Positions 55,307-63,637 are shown, counted from the stretch's first letter. The stretch: DNA of 64,000 bases from Bradyrhizobium barranii subsp. apii (GCF_011516635.5 NZ_CP096255.1:2912501-2976500), one strand, 5' to 3'. The notes: generated by a model from the letters alone, not told the origin. Numbers and translations: made by a program.

Positions 55307-56338
55307 CGGCCTTCCTCGTTCACTGACGAGGCAGTTCCTAAGCCGGTTGAGTTGTCGGCCGAAGCGGGCTGAGTTGCTGAAAAGCTGCTCACGATCCCGC
55401 GAAATCCGTGCTCACGATCGTCTGAAATCTCTGCTCACGATCCCCTGAAATCCGTGCTCACGATCCCGCGAAACATGCACACCAGCCAGCTGCCCGTCGA
55501 TCGCTGGTACGAAATCATCGGCAACCCCACCATCGCCGACGCGATTCTCGATCGCCTCGTCCACAATGCCTACCGCATCGAACTCAAAGGAGAGAGCCTC
55601 AGGAAGCAGAAGCAACCCGCTCAAGATCAACCGGTCTCTTGACCTTCCCAGCCCTCGACGACATCATGAAATTGACCCATGCGAACGACGCCACGGGTGG
55701 CCGGCTTCAGATCGGAATACCCGGCCGGCTTCGAATTGGAATGCATGGCCGGCTTCGTCGGAATCCGCAATCAAGATGCGCGAATTCGGCGCCGACTCGA
55801 CCGAGATTGTCCCAGGCGCCTGCGAGAATGGTCTCGATCTCTGCAGGCGATTTTTCCGGAAATGCGGCGGTTAGATTGGCTCGACCGGTCTTTTGCTCCC
55901 GCATCATGGGCCCGATTGAGCGAGTGATCCGAGCGAATAAGTTGGCGGTCTTGGTTGGATCGAAATGGCGAGCGGCACGCAGTATTCCGATCGTCAACGC
56001 GCCCACCGCCGCTTGGCCCAGGGGCTTGGTCACGTCGCGAAGTTGGAGCCTGGTCCGCATTGCAACGACAACCTTGGCTTACAATTTCGGCTTCCACGGG
56101 CTTCAGCGCGCATCATCATGCCACCGATACGCGATGCGATCAAAGACACCGACGAGTTGCGCAGGGCGCGCCTCTCGAGTTCGCCTGCAACGGAGGATGA
56201 ATCGTGCGGGTTCGATCGAGTGCTTCGCGCGTAACAATGAGCGTACCCAGGCGTGGGGTGCAGTCCAATCGCGACATCAGCTCCGAAGCCGATTGAGACG
56301 TGAGCAGCCAAAGCGATACTTCGGAGCTCGGGTCCTCG

Positions 56339-56555
56339 CTAGTTCTCAAGCCAGACACTCATGCCCGGCTCAAGGTCTGTCGAATCTCCCTTGGGATCGA
56401 GGCGTAAGCGCAGCGTATTGCGGTCATGATGGCCGATGACACGCTCTGCCTGCCAGGTGGCAAAGTAAGCGTTTCGGGGCCGTCGGGGCAGCTTTTGACC
56501 CAAGGCGACATTCAACGTCTGGAGTGATTTCCAGCTTCTGTCTGATCTTCGGATG
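56339..56555 (-). other. Possible C-terminal remnant of an unidentified gene
   Basis: One frame ending in TAG at 56339-56341 reads LPRRPRNAYFATWQAERVIG, then LRLRLDPKGDSTDLEPGMSVWLEN. The last segment has the look of a beta-rich C-terminal domain (an adaptor or HlyD-like tail is one guess). No start or upstream domain is found, because a different gene ends at 56556. The 270 bases to the left (56061-56338) hold nothing recognisable. Confidence 0.3.
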
Positions 56556-57584
56556 CTAGCCGGGGAAGTCGCGGAACTCCTTGACGAGATTGAACGGGAT
56601 TTTCCACCCGGCGCCTCCCCCGCGCATCAGCATCTTGATGTCTTCCGCCCTGTTTTCTTTTCCGGTTTTCGGATCGGTCTCCAGCGTGTGGCCTTGGCTG
56701 TCCCAAGGTTTGCTCGCGCTCTTCGAGTAGTAGCCGAGAAAATGGCCGGATTCATGGGCAGACGTGTTAGGCCCGCGTTGCGAGCTGATGAAGGCAAGGT
56801 CCAGCCCGCGAGCAAACGAGCCATTGGCGAGGCCGCCATTGGACCAAACCTTATCGACGCAGAAAATGGTTAGATGGGCGCCCTGAACTTTGTGTTTGAC
56901 GAAGATGCCCTTCAGTTTTTCGACGTCGATCACATCGGGAAAGGTCGCCAGGCTCGCATCCTTCATGCCAGTCGCATTGGCGATCTCCTGTTTGATGGCA
57001 GCCTGCGAGTCGTCGATGACCAGCCAGTCGCTTGGCACCCGCTCGAAGCGGATGTTGGCCTGCGGCCTCCATATATTGTTCATCGTCAGCAATTCGTCTT
57101 GCTCGATGCAGGGCTTCTTGGCGTGAAACGCCGGAGCGCCGCCACTCCCCGGAACCATGACATTGCGGAACGCCACCTTGATCTTGATTTCCGGTAGCAC
57201 CACGACATAGAGCTTGGCTTCGATCTTCCGGCCGGCCGAACGGGCCACCACCTCCAGGCCGGGAAAACCAATCGGCTTAATCCGGCCATTGATCTCGAAA
57301 AACCGTGCATCGCCATTGAAGTTGGCGGGAAGTGACGCCGCCCTGAGCTGCGGATCGATATCGGGTTTGGAGAAGGTTTCTCTGGCCTGCATGACGCGTC
57401 TAAGGGTATCGGCGCCATCGATCTCCTTGATCCCGAGGGCATGGGCGTTAGGATCGACTTTGAGCTTTCTTCCGGGATCGATCAGCGCCACGATGTTGGA
57501 GCCGCCGAACGGCACCACCATGCCCGGCGGGCTGCGGCGCTCATCGATGCCGGAGCGGCGGAAAACCTCTTGAAAGGCGGCCAT
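56556..57584 (-). CDS. Metzincin-like zinc metallopeptidase, hypothetical
   Basis: The product has 342 residues from the ATG at 57584, preceded by AGGAGA. No signal peptide. The first half is not recognised. Residues 275-285 read SAHESGHFLGYY, an HExxHxLG zinc site. A further His follows (near 299) and DIKMLMRGGG (near 315-325) resembles the Met-turn of metzincins. The Glu of HExxH is present, so catalysis is plausible. It is one of four HExxH proteins in this cluster. The promoter may be borrowed from a truncated TctC-type gene just upstream. Confidence 0.7.
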   Translation of the reverse strand: MAAFQEVFRRSGIDERRSPPGMVVPFGGSNIVALIDPGRKLKVDPNAHALGIKEIDGADTLRRVMQARETFSKPDIDPQLRAASLPANFNGDARFFEINGRIKPIGFPGLEVVARSAGRKIEAKLYVVVLPEIKIKVAFRNVMVPGSGGAPAFHAKKPCIEQDELLTMNNIWRPQANIRFERVPSDWLVIDDSQAAIKQEIANATGMKDASLATFPDVIDVEKLKGIFVKHKVQGAHLTIFCVDKVWSNGGLANGSFARGLDLAFISSQRGPNTSAHESGHFLGYYSKSASKPWDSQGHTLETDPKTGKENRAEDIKMLMRGGGAGWKIPFNLVKEFRDFPG

Positions 57585-57613
57585 GTCTGGTTCTCCTGTC
57601 TTAGTTCGGTCCG

Positions 57614-57721
57614 TCAACGCGAAATCTTGCGCGCGGAAATGAGAGCCTCCTTCGGCGGCGGGAAAACAATCTGGCCGGTCCCCGCGGCGAGATGCAGAAA
57701 ATTTCGGCGGCGAAGTTTCAT
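57614..57721 (-). pseudogene. Truncated TctC-type leader (first codons of a solute-binding protein gene)
   Basis: ATG at 57721 follows a strong GGAGGAA site. The product opens MKLRRRNFLHLAAG, the leader typical of tripartite tricarboxylate transporter binding proteins in Bradyrhizobium. It then diverges and stops after 35 codons, 29 bases before the metzincin-like gene. It appears to be the 5' end of a lost gene that may supply transcription to its new neighbour. Confidence 0.5.
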
Positions 57722-57957
57722 GGCCAGTTCCTCCGCAACAATTTGGCACGGACGGCAATAGGCGTAGCCTACCCCGCTTTCCGGAGAGCGCGGAAGGCCA
57801 ATCAATGTCCGCTAATGGCCCTGTTGAGGGCGCCCGCACCTCGCCTTTGAACTTCCCCGACCGCTCACGTCACTACTAGTCATAGCCGTGGTGGGAGCCG
57901 ACGCTCCCTCCAGTGCTCAGCTTTGGGCAGGCCACGCCAGCAATGGGAGAAATTGCC

Positions 57958-58524
57958 ATGGGACGCGCGCCGCAGCCACTGCCGCAATACACGCCGCCGG
58001 GCCCGGTGGAACAGATGCCGAATATGGCGACGCAACCGCAGTGCTCGCCGCTTGCCAAGGTTCACAGCGCCGCCGTCTTTCCCTACGTGGCCAATGAAGT
58101 CGCGACGTCCCGCACCGAGGTCGGCCATCTCGGTGTGGACGTCAGTCTGGTCCCGCCGGCCGGCATCTGCCAATATCTCATCATCTGGGATTTCGGCGTC
58201 GACTGGCGGCATCTCAAGAACATCGCCAAGCGCGATCCGCTGTTGGCAGCGCAGCTCATCCGATTTGAGACCGACAAGTCGTTGCAGTTCCAGATCGTCG
58301 GATACAGCGACAGCACCGGCGGCGAACGGAACAACAGCTTCCTGCGCACGGGCCGGGCCAAGAACGTCTTTCACCTGTTCGGCCCAAGCGCCCGCTCGCG
58401 CGTCTTCTCCGTCAAGCCCGCCTCACACTACGAGTATCTGAAGGACAACACGACCGTGATGAACAGGGCCGCCAATCGCGCTGTGGTCGTCGAAATCTTC
58501 GGCGGCGGCGGCGGGACGATCTAG
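57958..58524 (+). CDS. OmpA-like domain protein
   Basis: The product has 188 residues from ATG 57958, preceded by GGGAGA; a GTG at 57913 is the alternative. A Pro/Gln-rich N-tail of about 30 residues has no signal peptide. The C-terminal part carries the OmpA/MotB pattern: LQFQIVGYSDSTGGERNNSF, then LRTGRAKNVFHLFG and NRAANRAVVVEIF, with the Asp and Arg that bind diaminopimelate. Without an export signal the role is unclear. It lies between HExxH protein genes and reads in the same direction as the next one. Confidence 0.7.
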   Translation: MGRAPQPLPQYTPPGPVEQMPNMATQPQCSPLAKVHSAAVFPYVANEVATSRTEVGHLGVDVSLVPPAGICQYLIIWDFGVDWRHLKNIAKRDPLLAAQLIRFETDKSLQFQIVGYSDSTGGERNNSFLRTGRAKNVFHLFGPSARSRVFSVKPASHYEYLKDNTTVMNRAANRAVVVEIFGGGGGTI

Positions 58525-58641
58525 CCACCTTCCACAACGCGAACGGAGGGGCGGGCGGCTCCTATTGGTGCAGTACAGCGTTTCAGCGCTTGCGGAGCCT
58601 GGCCGGACCACTATTGCTCGACCACGCAAGGGAGGTAGGTC

Positions 58642-59250
58642 ATGCCACTGACCGAAGGCGACGTCCTGGACACACTCAGTGACTCGGTCGCGCTTGGTAT
58701 CGAGTTCTACGTCGACAAGATCCATATCAAGGGCGAATACTTGACGACAGTTCGCGATCACATTCGCGCCGGCAATATATTGGTGAAGGGCGGCACTCAG
58801 GATCTCGCCTTCTACGATCAGGTTACGGATGTTCTGTTGACGCAGAAGAAGTCGCCGCCCGCAAATGATAGCGATCGGGCGCTGCTCCTGCATGAGTGCG
58901 TCCACGCCATGATCGACGTCTATGATCCTGACGGCGCTGTTACGCGCCACATGGGCGAACTGGCGGCCTACCTCACTCAAACCACATATAGCGTTCGCAA
59001 GAATCCGTCGTCTAACCGCAACGGCACCGCCCCCTGGGACAAATTCTGGGGCGACCTCTACGCCACGGTGCGCGCCAATAAGCTCGACACCAGCGCGGGC
59101 AACGGCGTCCGGATCGCCGTCGGCGACGCTCGAAAATCTGCGCCGGCAACTCGCAGCGCTGCCTTTTGTGAACTATGGAGATTTCACAAAAGAAGCGACG
59201 GGCGTATCGGATGGGCTGACCCGCAGGAACCTATTTCTGTCGAGCGATGA
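58642..59250 (+). CDS. Hypothetical HExxH protein, probably frameshifted
   Basis: The 202-residue product has a GGGAGG ribosome binding site. Residues 78-92 read DRALLLHECVHAMID (zinc motif HECVH at 84-88), followed by GELAAYL with a candidate third-ligand Glu near 106. Related in layout to the protein at 61957-62586. From about 59130 the coding character moves one frame over: LENLRRQLAALPFVNYGDFT and VSDGLTRRNLFLSSDEPVSM continue to 59545. The annotated tail is therefore probably an artefact of a one-base shift, and the ancestral protein would have had about 300 residues. Confidence 0.6.
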   Translation: MPLTEGDVLDTLSDSVALGIEFYVDKIHIKGEYLTTVRDHIRAGNILVKGGTQDLAFYDQVTDVLLTQKKSPPANDSDRALLLHECVHAMIDVYDPDGAVTRHMGELAAYLTQTTYSVRKNPSSNRNGTAPWDKFWGDLYATVRANKLDTSAGNGVRIAVGDARKSAPATRSAAFCELWRFHKRSDGRIGWADPQEPISVER

Positions 59251-59665
59251 ACCCGTGTCGATGCGATCATCGAGCGTTTCCCACGAAACTTATGTTGATC
59301 CGAGCGATGACTATTTGATGCGCACCCTGATGGAGGCCTACGCGAGCGCCGATGTTAGAGGCTATGGCAGCCGCCTGCGCCGGCTACGTCGTGATTGTCT
59401 CTATTGCTCGCTGTCTCGCGCCCATGAGCTCCGGAAGAGGTTTTCGGTGCGGAAGCGTGGAGACCGGCTCTCCGAACTGTTTCACGATCGCCTGTCGCAT
59501 GGCGGCCGCGCAATTCTTCTCCGTGTGCTTGCGCTGCGAAGCTGACCAGCACGCAAGTCGGAAAAATACTTTTGAGAGGAAGAATGCGCGACCGCACCGC
59601 GTCGAATGCTCGGCGTGTCGGTGCTTCAGTTAAGTAGACTCCCGACCACTCCCCTGCAGCGGGTT

Positions 59666-60733
59666 CTAGTCCAGGTGCCTTGCGCGCAGATCTTGAAGGT
59701 CCTTTTTCAATGCCACAAGATCCAGCCCGCGAGGAAAAGTGAGGCGTCCAGAGCGGATCACGAGCCGGACGTACGGATAGCGCTCCTCGGCAAGCATCGG
59801 AGAACTGATTTTGTATTTGTGCCAATCTTCAACGATGTGTGCCTGTTGCTCGACGTTGTATGAGTCCCAGGAATCGCCCGGCGTGTACTCGTAGCCGGAA
59901 CCGATTGTCTGCGCCCAGAACGAGCGCGCCATCGTCCAGTTTGAATCGTTGAACGCCTGCCACACATGGGTCATTTCGTGCACGAAGAGGTCGCAAATGC
60001 GACCGAAGTCGTCGCACAAGAGACCGAAGGTGGGGCTAGGCGATGCCAGGTTACTGAACGCGACACTGCCAAGATTGATGGCATACCGCATGCTCGGCAC
60101 CATGGGATTGCCTCCCCTGAAGAACGGTCCATCGTTCGTCCACGGTCTTCCGCCTGCTCCCAGGCCATTGGTAATCGCAATTGTCTCCCACGGCGGCAGC
60201 GTCGGGCCAAAAACGTTGCGCGCGAAATCCCGTTCGCTCACGTCCAGCACGCGCGCGAAGTCGGGTCGGCTTCCTTCACATTCCGGCGGGGTCGGAGCCG
60301 CTGGGGTGGGCGCAACCGGTGGAGTGGGCGCAATCGGCGGGGGAGGCGGCGTACCTGGCGGCAGATAGATGAATCCCCCTCGCCATCCACCTCTCCCGCC
60401 CGTCGTACCGGAGGAAAACGCAAAATTTTGGCGATCGGGCGACATCGCGCGGCAGCCGACATACTCGGCCAGGTACCAGTTCACCTGGCGTGTGGCTTGT
60501 TGGAAATCGCGCTGCTTGACGAGCTTGACGCCCGGAAAATTGAACTCGATGAGGTCCCAGGGGGCGATGCCGATCCGCTTGGCAAGGGATATCCAGGTCT
60601 CGTCTGCCGTCACCGCATGCCGGATTCCCGCGGGCGGTACATAGCTTTCGACGACGGGCTTCAACGGCCTTTCCTGGTTCGGCAATGTAAGACCTCCCCC
60701 GCCGATTCCTGCGGAACTACGCGTTCTCGCCAC
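59666..60733 (-). CDS. LysM-like domain, proline hinge and HExxH metallopeptidase domain
   Basis: The product is about 355 residues from a GTG at 60733 (a TTG at 60736 is equally possible; no ideal ribosome site). Residues about 38-85 read AVTADETWISLAKRIGIAPW and look like a LysM repeat. A hinge of Pro, Ala and Thr follows at about 128-152. The C-terminal domain has LCDDFGRICDLFVHEMTHVWQ (HEMTH near 253) and NVEQQAHIVEDW with the likely third-ligand Glu, as in DUF4157-type zinc sites. No signal peptide. Possibly a wall- or host-targeted protease. Confidence 0.7.
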   Translation of the reverse strand: MARTRSSAGIGGGGLTLPNQERPLKPVVESYVPPAGIRHAVTADETWISLAKRIGIAPWDLIEFNFPGVKLVKQRDFQQATRQVNWYLAEYVGCRAMSPDRQNFAFSSGTTGGRGGWRGGFIYLPPGTPPPPPIAPTPPVAPTPAAPTPPECEGSRPDFARVLDVSERDFARNVFGPTLPPWETIAITNGLGAGGRPWTNDGPFFRGGNPMVPSMRYAINLGSVAFSNLASPSPTFGLLCDDFGRICDLFVHEMTHVWQAFNDSNWTMARSFWAQTIGSGYEYTPGDSWDSYNVEQQAHIVEDWHKYKISSPMLAEERYPYVRLVIRSGRLTFPRGLDLVALKKDLQDLRARHLD

Positions 60734-60876
60734 CAATACCTATTGGTCGCCGCTACCTCGAGGCGGTTCGATGGTTCCATTGATTCGGGCCACCAACTGG
60801 CAGTGGCAAATCGAAGAGCCTCATTCGTAGATTGGAGGCGTAGACACGAAGCAATGTCGAACGAGCGATATCCGCT

Positions 60877-61755
60877 TTAGCGCCGGCCTTTTGGCTTCGA
60901 GCCGAGCAGATCATGCGTGCCGCTGATGCTCACGGTTCCGGAGCACTCGAAACCGCCGAAAAGTCCGCAGGAGCCCGTGACCGTAACGCGCAAGTCTTTG
61001 CGCTGGTACATGTCGACCGAAATGCCCACGCGCGAAAAGTCGTTCGCGCTGTTCGGCAGGATCAGATCGATGTGCTCCGCGGCCCATTGCGGTATATGCT
61101 TGTTGCTCTTCCAGAACAGCTCATTGCCGGCGTGATGCACGAAGTTCGGTCCGACCGTAAGGGCGCCGTCCACGCCTTCGAATACGAAGCCTGTTTCGTC
61201 GATGTGCACGTTCACCCGATCAGGTGCTACGGCGAAATGCAACGAGGTGATGTCCTGGGGCTGCGGGTCCTTGCCGAATTGCGAGCTGTAGGCGTCGCTC
61301 CATTGTCCGCGGTCGCGCCCGAGCCCGAAGCCATGGCGGCCCGGGAGATCCCGCGTTGAGAGCGGCCTGTCCGACAGCTTTGGGCGCCAGATCTCCCGGA
61401 ACCCCTTGCCGATCGTTGCCGCCATCGACAGATCGAGGGCCCAATGCGACGCTTTCTCCGGGCTTTGCCCTTCGGCGAAGGCGTCGAATCCGTCCGTCGT
61501 CTTGGCTATGCGCAGCTTCTTGATCAGCTCTTCCCAGTCCTTGGGCAGGAAGGTGACGCCGTCGAGCGTGGTCGTCGCGGCAGCGACACCATACTTCTCG
61601 AGCTGGTGCCGGATGTAGGGCTTCTCGTCATAAAGGCGCACATCCGGGTTGGGGCCGGCAAAATAATTCTTCAAATCGATCTGCGGCCGCAGCATGGTCA
61701 GTCGTGCCGCGATCTTCCGGTAAGTGTCGGTCGTCGTCGGATCGGTCGTCGTCAT
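60877..61755 (-). CDS. Hypothetical protein of the HExxH cluster
   Basis: The product has 292 residues from the ATG at 61755, preceded by GGAG at eight bases. I do not recognise a family. It is soluble, without signal peptide or helix. Segments such as PDRVNVHIDETGFVFEG, HAGNELFWKSNKHIPQWAAEHIDLI and RVTVTGSCGLFGGFECSG suggest a beta-rich C-terminal half with a Cys pair. No HExxH. It follows the LysM protein's strand and could be co-transcribed with it (gap of about 140 bases). Confidence 0.6.
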   Translation of the reverse strand: MTTTDPTTTDTYRKIAARLTMLRPQIDLKNYFAGPNPDVRLYDEKPYIRHQLEKYGVAAATTTLDGVTFLPKDWEELIKKLRIAKTTDGFDAFAEGQSPEKASHWALDLSMAATIGKGFREIWRPKLSDRPLSTRDLPGRHGFGLGRDRGQWSDAYSSQFGKDPQPQDITSLHFAVAPDRVNVHIDETGFVFEGVDGALTVGPNFVHHAGNELFWKSNKHIPQWAAEHIDLILPNSANDFSRVGISVDMYQRKDLRVTVTGSCGLFGGFECSGTVSISGTHDLLGSKPKGRR

Positions 61756-61956
61756 GGGGCGCACTCCGAGGCAATCCTCGCCCCAAATTGGTCTCGCCCG
61801 GACGGGTTCGGGTTCAATGCCGGCTCGTTCGACCAAGCTGCCGCCCGGCCCAGGTTATTCGAATTCCTATCGCGCCGGTGCAATGACTGTTTGAACCTGC
61901 TGATCGGAAACGGCGACCACCAACCGTGGGGTAGTGCGAACAACGAGGACGATCAA
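61756..61956. promoter_or_regulatory. Divergent spacer between two cluster genes
   Basis: These 201 bases separate genes at 61755 (minus) and 61957 (plus), so both promoters should be here. No obvious palindrome seen. Confidence 0.3.
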
Positions 61957-62586
61957 ATGTCACTGCGGAGCAGGGTATTGGACGTACTCCATGGCCCGGC
62001 GGTCGCACGCATGCGCTTCCGGTTTCCGATCCGCGGCAGCCATGTGACGATTGCGCCGCAAACGTTCCATCACGTCGCCCGCGCGATCCGGTTGGGGCAG
62101 GTCACCGTCAGACCTCCGACGGATCTCGCGGCAGGCGTTGCTGCACAATACAACGATGTCGCGAGAACCAGGGCGGACGGCACGGCGGTTGCGGCGAACA
62201 CGCTGGAGGTCGTGTCGGCGGCGGGGCGGCTGGACGAGGCCTATATCGTCCACGAGAGCCTGCATGCTGCATACGATCTGCTGCGTACAGGCCTTGATGC
62301 CAATGCCGAAGAGGCGTCTGCCTACGTCTGCACGGCGCTCTATTGCCGCATGACGGGCCTGCCCCGCCCTCGCTGGGCCAACGGGCCGATCTACGCCAAT
62401 GCCGCAGAGGTCGCCCGAACGCTGCTGTCCCAGTATCAGAAGGGCGATCCCGGGATTCCCTGGGTCGGCGAGCATGAGTGGAAGATGCTGCGCGCAGGTG
62501 TTGGCCTTGATCCGGTCTATGCCAGCGGACCCGGCGGTATTCTCACGGGATGGCTCCTCGGCCAGCAATATACCCACGACGGCTAG
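61957..62586 (+). CDS. Hypothetical HExxH protein
   Basis: The product has 209 residues from ATG 61957, preceded by GAGGA. Residues 97-106 read IVHESLHAAY (HESLH near 99-103), followed about 15 residues later by ANAEEASAYV, a candidate Glu ligand. The order strand-helix-strand, then LDEAYIVHESLHAAYDLL, parallels the product at 58642, so the two are diverged paralogues. No signal peptide. Its TAG stop overlaps the TA target of the downstream IS630 element, which leaves the protein unchanged. Confidence 0.68.
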   Translation: MSLRSRVLDVLHGPAVARMRFRFPIRGSHVTIAPQTFHHVARAIRLGQVTVRPPTDLAAGVAAQYNDVARTRADGTAVAANTLEVVSAAGRLDEAYIVHESLHAAYDLLRTGLDANAEEASAYVCTALYCRMTGLPRPRWANGPIYANAAEVARTLLSQYQKGDPGIPWVGEHEWKMLRAGVGLDPVYASGPGGILTGWLLGQQYTHDG

Positions 62587-63637
62587 AGCATTTTCCGACC
62601 GGAAAGAATCGGGTGGGGATTCCCAAAACGGCGCGAGTCAGATTCAAGCTGCATGCTGGCGAGGGAGGCCAGCATGTATGGCCAGGGCGCTTTCGGTTGA
62701 TCTTCGCCAAAGGGTGGTAGCCGCGATTGACGGTGGCATGTCCTGTCGACAGGCTGCTGAGCGCTTTGGTGTCAGCGCGGCCAGTGCGATCCGCTGGCGC
62801 GCTCGCCTCAAGAAAGTTGGCGACATCGTTCCTAAACGCCAGGGCGGTGACCGCAAATCGCAGCGCATCGAAGCGCATTCGCAATTGATTCTGGAGGCGG
62901 TGACAGCGAGGCCGGATATCACGCTTGCCGAGTTGCGAGAACTGTTGAAACGTCATGGAATATCGACTGGCATCGCGTCGCTCTGGCGTTTTTTCCAGCG
63001 CAGAAAGATCACACTTAAAAAAAGACAGCGCACGCCGCCGAGCAACGGCGCGGCGATATAAATGCCGCACGTGAGGAGTGGTTCGAAGGGCAAATCGACC
63101 TTGACCCTGAGCGTCTCGTCTTCATCGACGAAACCAGCGCCAACACCAAAATGGCGCGGCGTTACGGGCGCTCGCCACGCGGCGAGCGATGTCGTGCAGC
63201 TATCCCACACGGACATTGGAAGACGACGACGTTCACCGCTGGATTGCGCTCCGACGGTCTGATCGCGCCGCTTGTTCTGGACGGTCCAATGGATGGCGAC
63301 GCTTTCCTGGCCTACGTCGAGCAATTGCTCGCCCCATCGCTGCGGCCGGGCGATACCGTTATCATGGACAACTTGCCCGCTCACAAGGTCCATGGCGTTC
63401 GAGAGGCCATCCAGGCGGTCGGAGCTAGCCTGCTCTATCTTCCGCCCTACAGTCCAGACTTCAACCCGATTGAAATGGCCTTCTCCAAACTGAAAGCGCT
63501 GTTGCGGGCCGCCGCAGCCCGCACCATGCCCGATCTCTGGCAAGCAATCGCCAACGCTCTCAAACGCTTCTCACCCGAGGAATGTCAAAATTATCTCGTC
63601 GCGGCTGGTTACGACGCAACGTGATCGGAAAACGCTC
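62586..63637 (+). mobile_element. IS630-family insertion sequence
   Basis: The element is 1052 bases, with inverted ends GAGCATTTTCCGACC and GAGCGTTTTCCGATC read inward. It is flanked by the TA dinucleotide (62584-62585 and 63638-63639) expected of IS630. It carries two overlapping transposase frames. Confidence 0.93.
62681..63624 (+). CDS. IS630-family transposase, two frames joined by a -1 frameshift
   Basis: The first frame (62681-63061) encodes the helix-turn-helix domain: [20 protein letters not shown] and [17 protein letters not shown]. The second frame, ending at 63624, encodes the DDE domain: [37 protein letters not shown] and [19 protein letters not shown]. The overlap contains a run of seven A followed by G near 63016-63023, a classical slippery site. 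A -1 shift there joins ITLKK to TAHAAEQRR without a stop. The full product would be about 314 residues. Confidence 0.92.

Larger units (their letters stand above)
52888..55479 (-). mobile_element. Inner IS21-family element
   Basis: The element is 2592 bases. Its ends are TGCATATTTCAGTGATCGTG and TGCATGTTTCGCGGGATCGT read inward. It is flanked by a perfect 7-base duplication, CACCAGC (52881-52887 and 55480-55486). Repeats of the GATCGTGAGC type recur near both ends (three or four copies each side). It is a different IS21 from its host element, as gene order, strand and terminal repeats all differ. Confidence 0.95.
52291..55642 (+). pseudogene. istB: IstB helper ATPase of the outer IS21, split by the inner IS21
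   Basis: The front part (52291-52887) has the Walker A motif VTGPCGVGKSWLACALG and Walker B LLILDDWG. The back part (55487-55642) has [20 protein letters not shown] and [20 protein letters not shown]. Joined across one copy of the 7-base target they read [11 protein letters not shown], the normal IstB sequence. Activity of the outer element therefore depends on an IstB from elsewhere. Confidence 0.92.
50546..55769. mobile_element. Outer IS21-family element, interrupted by another IS21
   Basis: The ends are TGCGGATTCCGA at 50546 and its perfect inverse TCGGAATCCGCA at 55769, with the TG...CA termini of IS21. Several internal copies of TTGAAGCCGGCC follow each end (about 50580-50665 and 55700-55760), the expected transposase-binding repeats. 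Without the inner element and its target duplication it would be about 2625 bases. No flanking target duplication is seen, in line with an adjacent deletion in the acyltransferase gene. Confidence 0.9.
50028..56060 (-). pseudogene. Lipid A acyltransferase (LpxL/HtrB family), disrupted by IS21 elements
   Basis: The N-terminal part lies at 55770-56060 (GRANLTAAFPEKSPAEIETI, then WDNLGRVGAEFAHLD). The C-terminal part lies at 50028-50545 (FASHLANWELPALAA, YRRPNIASADRIIQDMRA, LVDQYLTNGVEVTFFGRK and EYPDQWLWLHRRWR). The family adds a secondary acyl chain to lipid A at the inner membrane. Between HLD and IFASHL about 35 residues expected from the family are missing. The IS insertion was therefore accompanied by a deletion of roughly 100 bases, and the gene cannot be restored by simple excision. 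Confidence 0.9.
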
